Assembly: GCA_017561865.1 (NCBI GenBank)
Contig: JAFZBH010000013.1
Span: forward strand, 1-41,232
Source of the DNA: Bacteroidales bacterium
Lineage (GTDB): Bacteria; Bacteroidota; Bacteroidia; Bacteroidales; UBA932
Direction: 5' to 3'
Length of the DNA: 41,232 nt
This document shows positions 21,401 through 28,091 of this stretch, in pieces; the stretch's first letter is position 1; each line of letters starts with the position of its first letter. Under the pieces are notes generated by a model. The model was not told the origin of the DNA, searched no databases, and worked only from the letters and a program-made list of their open reading frames with translations. The position numbers and the translations under genes are program-made.

Positions 21401-24400
21401 ATGAAATCCTCCCTCCGTTTCTTCAACTTTCTCGCAATCCTTCTCGGTGTTGCCTTGCTTTTTTCTTGTGAGAAGCCAGGTCTCACGGATCCTGACGAAA
21501 AAGTGATTCCCGTCGAGAACGTGAAACTTGATGTGACTTCCAAGGAATTGGTGCCCGGTGAGACGCTTCAACTGACGGCAACGCTCCTGCCCGCAAATGC
21601 CACTGACAAGGATGGGATCGCCCTGGTCTGGAACTCTTCCGACCCGGCTGTAGCCAGTGTCAACGATGCCGGTCTGGTCACGGCTGTAAGCGACGGTACC
21701 GCGACGGTCGGCGTGTCGATTCCCACGGGCAAGAAAGCCCAATGTGAGGTGACGGTCAAGACTCCGGAACGCGTCGAGGGCGTCATCAAGGCATCGGATT
21801 TCGGGCAGACCGGTGAAAGCGGCGCCGAAGACAAAGAAGCCGGATATGATTTTTCTTATCAATTCGCTCCCCGGGCGGCACTGGCTTCGGACGAAGTGAT
21901 GCGTGCGGTCAAGGACGTATGGACAGACGGCCACAACTATAGTTTCTCGCTTCCGGCAACCCATGACTCCTTCTACGGCAATTCCTCGTGCATCAATGCG
22001 GATGACATCATCGTTTTCCGCGACAGCGAAGCCTTCCCGGGCGGAGCGGCCGTCAAGATCGTGAGCTCGGATGCCGCCCAGAAGAACTCCGGCACGGCCG
22101 AAAGCTTCGAGTATCAGGGATATCAGGTTCCGATCGAGGAGGTGTTCAAGCAGCTGCATTTGGAAACCGCCCAGCTCAACCTGGGCGAAATCCAGCGGAT
22201 CGTGGACGAAGAAGGCAACCCCGTCGAATATACCTCCACCAAGGGCGGCGGATTTGAAATCGCCATCCCCGAGATGTTCGGGAAGAACTTTACCGCTTCA
22301 CTGGACCTGGGAGAAAATATGTCGATCACACCCAAGATGCGGATAGGGTTCAATATGGACATCGCCGCCGACGTGGTGGACTTCAAGCTCACCTACGCCC
22401 GCTGCCGGGTGGAGGCGGAAGCCGACCTCTCGTGCGACCTGACTTTCAAGGCCTCCGTCGACAAGAAGTTTAGGACCAAGAGGCTCACGGTCTATCTGGG
22501 CGCCATCCCCGTCGGTCCCGTCGTGATTTCCCCGGTCATCAGCATGGACTTCGAGCTCAAACTCTCCGGGCAGGTGGACCTTACCCTCTCCGTCGCATAC
22601 CAGAAGAGCGTCTATGCCCACGCCTTCTACAACGGCTCCGACCTGCAGTGCCGCGTGGGGGAGAAGGCGCCGTCCGATACCAAGGATCCCTTCTCCGTGA
22701 CGGGGAGCATGTCCGGCGCCGTCGAGTTCGGCCCCAACCTGGGGATGGGCGTTTCCCTGTACGGCGGCGCCCTGACGCTGGGCGTGGATTTCGATCCGCA
22801 TCTGGTCTATACCGTGTTCAGTTCGTATCCCATCAGCCTGGAAGGGCTGCAGAATATCGGAAATGGTTACTACTGGCTGACCCAGGCCGGATTTGAACCT
22901 TCGCTGGCCTTCAAGTTCGGCGGTTATATCGATGCCGCATATGCCTGGTCGATGGATTTCCAGGTTCCGGACGAACTGGGCCTGTCCTATTCTTTCGGCA
23001 AGACTTATGTGGTCCCGCAGTTGGCCGGCCCGGTGAACGTCTTCCCCGAACGGACTGCCGCGACCATCAGCACCACCGTGAAGAACAAGGCCATGTTCGA
23101 CGACAAGATTTATATGAAAGTCAAAGAGGCGGACGACCCTTCCGATAACTGGAAAGAGGTCCCGTTCACTCTCTCCGGCACGCCCAATAATGAGAATCCC
23201 GTGGAGGCGGATGCAATAGTCAGCCCGATAAAGCCTTTCCAGATCTATGAGGCCATCGGTCCCTTTATGAAGATCTCCCTGTTCGGGAAGGAATTGGAAG
23301 TGCAGATGGCAAGAAACGAACGGAAGAGTTTCTATACCGTCGACGAAAAAACGGATAATGCCGTGCGGGCGCTCCTCTCCGACCTGTATGCCTGTCGGGA
23401 CGGCAAATGGGAGGGCTGCAACTGGACGGATCCCGATGTGCCTTTCAGCCGGCTGGAAAATGTGTGGTTCCATTATGACACAGATCAGGAGGCGGCAACC
23501 TATGGCGATGATGAATACTATTATCGTAAGAAACTGGGTATAACCATCCCGGACACCTGGAAAATGGGGAACAACTTGAAAATCAAAGATTGCACATCCC
23601 AATTGGAGGATCTGGGCTGGGACCTGACCATCCTGGGCGGAGCCGTATTTGACAGCATCGAGATTGAGGATCCGAACTTCCATGAAGCATTCGGCGACGA
23701 GACCGAGGAATTCGGTGGTTTCCGCTATATCTGGCCGACGAAACAACGTCTTGTCATCCATTCAAAGCGCTTTGGTAACAGTACTTATGGTTTTTCTTAT
23801 GCTCCGGTCAACTCGTCCAACACGGATCTTTTCGTAGATTTGTCCGGAACAGGCATCAGAGAATTCTGGACAAGCAACAATAAATATTGGGATGACAACC
23901 TCAATGAACCAACGTTGTCGGGTACTGTCATTTTGGACGATTGCAAACTCTTGCACGACATAAATGTCCGGGGTCCCAAAGTGCCGGAAAAGTTAAGCTT
24001 TAAAAACTGTCCGAAACTCGAAGAGGTCACGCTCTTTTGTATTCCCGAATTATCAGATATATCGGCTTACGCCGGTATTTGCAAAGACTTCATAATCGAT
24101 GAGTGTGGCGGCGTCATCCTTTTGGGGGAGGGCCTGAAGGTAGAACGCAAGATTTCTGTTTATGAAGGAGGACCTTACACGGATCTTGTCCTGGATGGGG
24201 TGCAAGGTGGTGCATATGTCGAAGTCTCCAGACATGGAAATTCGCCCTCTCCGACGGTGACCAGCGTGTCCCTGTCGAATTGTCCGGAATTGACGGGGTT
24301 CAAAGCTGATTTCGACGCCAATATCGAGACGCTGGAGATCACAGGATGTACCAAGTTGGAAACAATAGATCTCGGAGCATCTTATGATATAGATTATGAA

Positions 24401-24676
24401 TGGATCGGCCCTCTGAGAAGTATTTCCGTTTCCGCTTGCCCCAGTCTCAACCGCGTCCTCATCCATTCTTCCATCCTGAACGGAACGCTCCCTTCATTCA
24501 TCCGGGATCTGGAAGGGAAAGGTTATGCCGACTACCCCTTTAAATACTCTTATTATGCGTCCCAAACGCCCGGCAAGAAGTTCGAGTACAAGGCCCACTC
24601 CAACGGTTACACCATGCCCGGGGAACCTGACAGGATCTATCGTCATTGTCTGGGCGGGTACTATGATGGAGATTAA
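21401..24676 (+). CDS. Large BIG2-domain lipoprotein with C-terminal solenoid-like region
   Basis: A 1091-residue protein. The signal peptide has a lipobox (LLFSCEKPG near residues 20-28). A bacterial Ig-like BIG2 domain spans residues ~36-122 (VIPVENVKLDVTSKELVPGE, then LTATLLPANATDKD, WNSSDPAVASVNDAGLVTAV, GTATVGVSIPTG). Residues ~130-640 are beta-rich and unrecognised. Residues ~750-1040 have repeated asparagine/cysteine ladders such as LSFKNCPKLEEVTLF, SVSLSNCPELTGFKAD and LEITGCTKLETIDLG, which look like an LRR or beta-solenoid. Probably outer-membrane or surface exposed, binding a protein or glycan; no enzymatic motif. The 3' third is visibly poorer in GC than its neighbours. The regulator gene follows immediately. 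Confidence 0.8.
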   Translation: MKSSLRFFNFLAILLGVALLFSCEKPGLTDPDEKVIPVENVKLDVTSKELVPGETLQLTATLLPANATDKDGIALVWNSSDPAVASVNDAGLVTAVSDGTATVGVSIPTGKKAQCEVTVKTPERVEGVIKASDFGQTGESGAEDKEAGYDFSYQFAPRAALASDEVMRAVKDVWTDGHNYSFSLPATHDSFYGNSSCINADDIIVFRDSEAFPGGAAVKIVSSDAAQKNSGTAESFEYQGYQVPIEEVFKQLHLETAQLNLGEIQRIVDEEGNPVEYTSTKGGGFEIAIPEMFGKNFTASLDLGENMSITPKMRIGFNMDIAADVVDFKLTYARCRVEAEADLSCDLTFKASVDKKFRTKRLTVYLGAIPVGPVVISPVISMDFELKLSGQVDLTLSVAYQKSVYAHAFYNGSDLQCRVGEKAPSDTKDPFSVTGSMSGAVEFGPNLGMGVSLYGGALTLGVDFDPHLVYTVFSSYPISLEGLQNIGNGYYWLTQAGFEPSLAFKFGGYIDAAYAWSMDFQVPDELGLSYSFGKTYVVPQLAGPVNVFPERTAATISTTVKNKAMFDDKIYMKVKEADDPSDNWKEVPFTLSGTPNNENPVEADAIVSPIKPFQIYEAIGPFMKISLFGKELEVQMARNERKSFYTVDEKTDNAVRALLSDLYACRDGKWEGCNWTDPDVPFSRLENVWFHYDTDQEAATYGDDEYYYRKKLGITIPDTWKMGNNLKIKDCTSQLEDLGWDLTILGGAVFDSIEIEDPNFHEAFGDETEEFGGFRYIWPTKQRLVIHSKRFGNSTYGFSYAPVNSSNTDLFVDLSGTGIREFWTSNNKYWDDNLNEPTLSGTVILDDCKLLHDINVRGPKVPEKLSFKNCPKLEEVTLFCIPELSDISAYAGICKDFIIDECGGVILLGEGLKVERKISVYEGGPYTDLVLDGVQGGAYVEVSRHGNSPSPTVTSVSLSNCPELTGFKADFDANIETLEITGCTKLETIDLGASYDIDYEWIGPLRSISVSACPSLNRVLIHSSILNGTLPSFIRDLEGKGYADYPFKYSYYASQTPGKKFEYKAHSNGYTMPGEPDRIYRHCLGGYYDGD

Positions 24677-24677
24677 T

Positions 24678-24708
24678 TTTGAATAATAGCCGAGTTTATT
24701 TACCTTTG
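24678..24708 (+). promoter_or_regulatory. Full -33/-7 promoter for the kelch-AraC gene
   Basis: TTTG (24678-24681), a 19-bp spacer, TACCTTTG (24701-24708). The -33 box begins 2 bp after the lipoprotein stop. The -7 box ends 3 bp before the first ATG, so the transcript should start at the start codon (leaderless). Confidence 0.75.
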
Positions 24709-24711
24709 GGA

Positions 24712-26397
24712 ATGATGGTAAAACGGCTGCTTCCAAGTATATTGACCATTCTACTGGCTGCCTGCAGCCCCGGTCCCCAACCGGGGCCAGCGGCGGAGGG
24801 GCCGGACGGCACCGTCTTCCAGCGTTTGGCGGTCGAACGCCTGCCGGCGCTGAATGCGCCCCGGGGCGGGCACCAGACCCTGCTGCTCGGAGACGAACTC
24901 ACCGTCATCGGCGGGCACACCGACGCCTTCAAGCTCATCGAGACGGCGGAATACCTGCGGGACGGCGCCTGGCATGAGGTCCCGATGAAATACTCGCACG
25001 ACGGCGGATTCATCACCCCGCTCGCGGACGGGACGGTAATGGTGGGCGGGGGCAGCGCGGAGCCTTTCGGCATCGGCCAGACCTGGGGCGTGGAGGTGTA
25101 CGACCCGGCTTCCCACAGCAGCCGTCCGCTTGGCATCCTGGACCGCAAACGCGCCTACGCTTCGGCCCTGCCCCTGCCGGACGGCCGGGTGGTCATTTCC
25201 GGGAACTGGTACGCAGGGGACGCTGTCGAAATATGGGACCCAGCCCGGGGTTTCTCCTTCGTGAAGGCGGTGAGCGAGGACCGGCAGCGGCCCTTGATCC
25301 TGCCCGCGGGGCCTGAGGAGGTCATCATCTTCGGCGGGCGGGATTACCACGGGGAGCCTTCGGGTATTCTGGTGGACCGCTTCTCCGGAGAGGCTTATGC
25401 GGATCCTTTCCTGGAAGAGTGGTATCCCGGGAATGAGTTCTGGTATGCCGACACGGACGGCAAGATCGGGGAATATGCCTATCTGCTTTCCGCCTTCCGC
25501 AGAAGCGACGGCGAGCCGGGCATCCTGAAAGTGTCCGGCAGAACCCTTTCCGTCTTGGAATTGGAGCGTCCGCTGCCCCGGCTGGGCCTTGACGGACAGG
25601 AGATATCCTGGTGGGGCAAACTGCAGGTGGACCGCTCCCGGAGACAGGCCTGGATGCGGGGCAATGGAGTTACCGGTCGCATCTATTTCGCCCGGGTGGA
25701 TTATGACGCCACCTTCGAAGGCGGTGCGGCATCCGTGACGCTGTATTATGCGGAACACCCTGACGGCGGTCCTTTCCCCATCGAAGAGGTCGTCCCGCTG
25801 CCTGGCGGGCGGCTGGCCCTGGCCGGCGGGAAGGAGCAGGATCCCCAGTACGCGGACCAGGTCAGGGAGAACAATTTCATAACCTCCCGCGAAGCCTTCA
25901 TCTTCCATTCCGAGCCGCCGCAGCGGCGGGCGGGCGTTCCCGGGTGGGTCTGGCTCGCCGGCGCCCTGATCCTGGGAGGCGGCATCGTGTCCGCCGTGCT
26001 CCTTCGGCGGAAGCCGGCGGTGCCGGAGCCGTTGCCGGCGGCGCCGGAGAACGGACGGTCCCAGCTTTCGGAGCAGATCATACGCCTGATCGAGGCGGAG
26101 CAGCTATACAAGCGCAAGGACTTGCGCATCAGCGACGTGGCCTCGGAGCTGGCCACGAACAAGACCTATGTCAGCGCGATGATCAACAACATCTCCGGGG
26201 TCAATTTCTCCGACCTCATCAACGGCTACCGCATCCGCGACGCCCTGGCGCTGATGCAGGAGCATCCGGAGATGCCGCTGGCGGAAGTGGCCGACCACTG
26301 CGGTTTCTCCTCGCTCACGACCTTCCGCCGCTGTTTCAAGGCGCAGACCGGCAAGACCCCGAGCGAGTGGCGGGACGCCGCGAACCGTGGCACTTAG
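24712..26397 (+). CDS. Predicted membrane-spanning regulator: kelch-like periplasmic domain, TM helix, AraC-type HTH
   Basis: A 561-residue protein (or 560 from the next ATG). The N-terminus MMVKRLLPSILTILLAACSP is a lipoprotein-like signal (LAAC). Residues ~40-395 show kelch/galactose-oxidase-like blades with recurring double-glycine turns: LTVIGGHTD, TVMVGGGSA, RVVISGNWY, EVIIFGGRD, LALAGGKEQ. A single TM helix (VWLAGALILGGGIVSAVLLR, ~412-431) leads to a cytoplasmic AraC domain (~465-555): LRISDVASELATNKTYVSAM and LAEVADHCGFSSLTTFRRCF, then KAQTGKTPSEWR. No histidine-kinase or receiver domain lies between, so it is a one-component transmembrane sensor. The neighbouring lipoprotein is a likely partner or target. 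Its stop overlaps the stop of the convergent toxin gene. Confidence 0.85.
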   Translation: MMVKRLLPSILTILLAACSPGPQPGPAAEGPDGTVFQRLAVERLPALNAPRGGHQTLLLGDELTVIGGHTDAFKLIETAEYLRDGAWHEVPMKYSHDGGFITPLADGTVMVGGGSAEPFGIGQTWGVEVYDPASHSSRPLGILDRKRAYASALPLPDGRVVISGNWYAGDAVEIWDPARGFSFVKAVSEDRQRPLILPAGPEEVIIFGGRDYHGEPSGILVDRFSGEAYADPFLEEWYPGNEFWYADTDGKIGEYAYLLSAFRRSDGEPGILKVSGRTLSVLELERPLPRLGLDGQEISWWGKLQVDRSRRQAWMRGNGVTGRIYFARVDYDATFEGGAASVTLYYAEHPDGGPFPIEEVVPLPGGRLALAGGKEQDPQYADQVRENNFITSREAFIFHSEPPQRRAGVPGWVWLAGALILGGGIVSAVLLRRKPAVPEPLPAAPENGRSQLSEQIIRLIEAEQLYKRKDLRISDVASELATNKTYVSAMINNISGVNFSDLINGYRIRDALALMQEHPEMPLAEVADHCGFSSLTTFRRCFKAQTGKTPSEWRDAANRGT

Positions 26398-27392
26398 CCT
26401 ATACGGCGAAGCCTTTTCTGGATGGATTGGAGGCACTTCAGAAGCTCCGGCCATGAAGGGGATTCCCCGTAAATGAACTGATCCTGCATGAAACGGTAGT
26501 CTTCTTCCCAGAGCGGGAGCTTGTCTTCCGGAGGAATGATGTTCAACTTGTCCGGTGTGTGATTCGCGTAATCGATGCCGCGGACGGCGTTGAATATGCT
26601 GCGATGATGCACAAGGGAATCATAGAGATCCTTGTCGGCCAGGGCCTTGTCCAGCCAGCCGCTCTCTTCGAGACGCCAGAGATCGTACAAGTGCCGTGAC
26701 ATGCGGCGGTGCCGCGGATAATCCTTCTGGAATTCTTCATGGAGCAGGAAAAACTTCTCCAGGCAGGTGCGGGTGGGAATGACCGTGGGGACGGCGGTGG
26801 TGTCGAAGTCGATGAAGGGCGACAGTTCGGCGGCAAATGGACGTATTTCGCGGATTTCGCGAGGCTCCCGGAGACTTCGGGAACTGAATTCAATCCGGAC
26901 GCTCTCCTTGATGTAGGGATCTTTTGGAAGGACGCTGCGATAGTCCACCACCAGCACGGTGGGATCTGCGTCCGAGTCCCGGCGGGGAACGTAACCTACG
27001 TCAAACTGGTTCGCACTATAGACCCAGAGAGTCGAGGCGAACTCTCCGCGCAACTGCTCATAAATGTATTTGCGTGTAAGCTTCCGGATACGGTCGCGGG
27101 CGGATCGCGTCTCTCCCGTGAGTCCGAAGAATGATTTGTCAAAAGAGATGTCCACATCCTCGGAAAAGCGCTCCGTGATGCCCCAGGACTTGCTCAGCGA
27201 AGTACCGCCCTTGAAGGTAAGCGCATCCGCGCAACGCACTTGGAACAGAGCCTGGATCACGTGACAGACCCACCAGTCCTTTTCCGCGGCCTTGGGGCTG
27301 ACGTTCTTTTCTTTTTTGATCTTGTTGAAAAGTTCAATCTTCTTGTCATCGGGTTCTTCCCAAAAATTAATCTTTCGTACGTTGTTCTCCAT
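26394..27392 (-). CDS. AbiEii/AbiGii-family nucleotidyltransferase toxin
   Basis: A 332-residue protein. Nucleotidyltransferase motif: LTFKGGTSLSKSWGITERFS followed by EDVDISFD, i.e. GG-TSL plus the D-x-D metal pair. Downstream are PTRTCLEKFFLLHEEFQ and HRRMSRHLYDLWRL, the conserved AbiEii C-terminal helices. Known: AbiEii is the toxin of type IV toxin-antitoxin/abortive-infection systems and transfers nucleotides. The upstream DUF6088 gene overlaps by 26 bp, as expected for antitoxin-toxin order. The insert RSLREPREIREI is basic. The toxin's target here is unknown. Base composition is poorer in GC than in flanking genes, consistent with transfer. Confidence 0.88.
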   Translation of the reverse strand: MENNVRKINFWEEPDDKKIELFNKIKKEKNVSPKAAEKDWWVCHVIQALFQVRCADALTFKGGTSLSKSWGITERFSEDVDISFDKSFFGLTGETRSARDRIRKLTRKYIYEQLRGEFASTLWVYSANQFDVGYVPRRDSDADPTVLVVDYRSVLPKDPYIKESVRIEFSSRSLREPREIREIRPFAAELSPFIDFDTTAVPTVIPTRTCLEKFFLLHEEFQKDYPRHRRMSRHLYDLWRLEESGWLDKALADKDLYDSLVHHRSIFNAVRGIDYANHTPDKLNIIPPEDKLPLWEEDYRFMQDQFIYGESPSWPELLKCLQSIQKRLRRIG

Positions 27393-27993
27393 AATATCCC
27401 AGTATTAGATTTCGAATCCAGGAAGGTGTGTTCCTGAGATCTTCTCTGATTTCCTCGTAAGGCACCTGTTCATAAACGCGCCGCATGCCGTCCAGGTCAA
27501 ACTGCCAGAGATCATTTTTGCCGATGTCATTCAGGGCGATGACCGTCAGCATGATGATGCGGGAGCGATAGTTGAATACCCTGGGAGAGACGTGGTAGAG
27601 CACGATGGGTCGGCATCCTTTGCGAAAATGGATCCTGCGCGAAGGACCGTCCGTGCAGTATACCGGGTTCATCACCACCTGCTCCGAAAGCCCGAGAGCA
27701 TTTTGTGCGGCCCCTGGACAGGGGCCGGTGCGGAAGCCGTCCCGCTTGGCGTATGCTTCGAGCACCGCGTCAGATCCAGCCGGGAGTTTCCCCATTCCCC
27801 AGTACCGGTCTGTTTCCGGGTAGCAATAGAGGCCCCGCTCCATCCGCATCAGGAAATCCGCATGCACCAGGCGCTGGAGCGCCTTGGAAACGGCCTTCTC
27901 CGATCCGCACTCGAAAAAGTCGGAAGGGAAATAAACCTTTCCTTCTCCGCCCGCCTTGACGATCTGCATGATTCTCTTTTCAGTGCTGTCCAT
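27367..27993 (-). CDS. DUF6088 / AbiEi-like antitoxin and autorepressor
   Basis: A 208-residue protein starting MDSTEKRIMQIVKAGGEGKV. An N-terminal winged-helix (YFPSDFFECGSEKAVSKALQ, then RLVHADFLMRMERGLYCYP) matches DUF6088 and AbiEi antitoxins. The C-terminal domain includes RRIHFRKGCRPIVLYH and IIMLTVIALNDIGK. Known: AbiEi-type proteins neutralise AbiEii and repress their own promoter. ATG at 27993 is preferred over one 21 codons upstream, which would place the operator inside the gene. It precedes the toxin gene with a 26-bp overlap. A 13-bp inverted repeat sits on its promoter. Confidence 0.87.
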   Translation of the reverse strand: MDSTEKRIMQIVKAGGEGKVYFPSDFFECGSEKAVSKALQRLVHADFLMRMERGLYCYPETDRYWGMGKLPAGSDAVLEAYAKRDGFRTGPCPGAAQNALGLSEQVVMNPVYCTDGPSRRIHFRKGCRPIVLYHVSPRVFNYRSRIIMLTVIALNDIGKNDLWQFDLDGMRRVYEQVPYEEIREDLRNTPSWIRNLILGYYGEQRTKD

Positions 27994-28002
27994 AGCAATC
28001 GT

Positions 28003-28042
28003 GTTTTGTCGCAAATATAGATCATTTTTGCGACAAAACAAA
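28003..28042 (-). promoter_or_regulatory. Antitoxin-toxin promoter overlaid by a perfect 13-bp inverted repeat
   Basis: Minus-strand -33 TTTG (28042-28039), 19-bp spacer, -7 TATATTTG (28019-28012). Perfect inverted arms GTTTTGTCGCAAA (28003-28015) and TTTGCGACAAAAC (28027-28039) are centred 24 bp apart. One covers the -7 box end and transcription start, the other the spacer up to the -33 box. This is a classic repressor layout. Confidence 0.8.
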
Positions 28043-28078
28043 TTGTTGAAATTCATGAAAAAAATGCGGTAAAAGAAG

Positions 28079-28086
28079 TATATTTG
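28079..28086 (+). promoter_or_regulatory. -7 box TATATTTG for addB
   Basis: Exact -7 consensus ending 5 bp before the addB ATG; the mRNA is likely leaderless. An out-of-frame ATG at 28088 precedes the real start by 4 bp. Confidence 0.6.
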
Positions 28087-28091
28087 TATGT

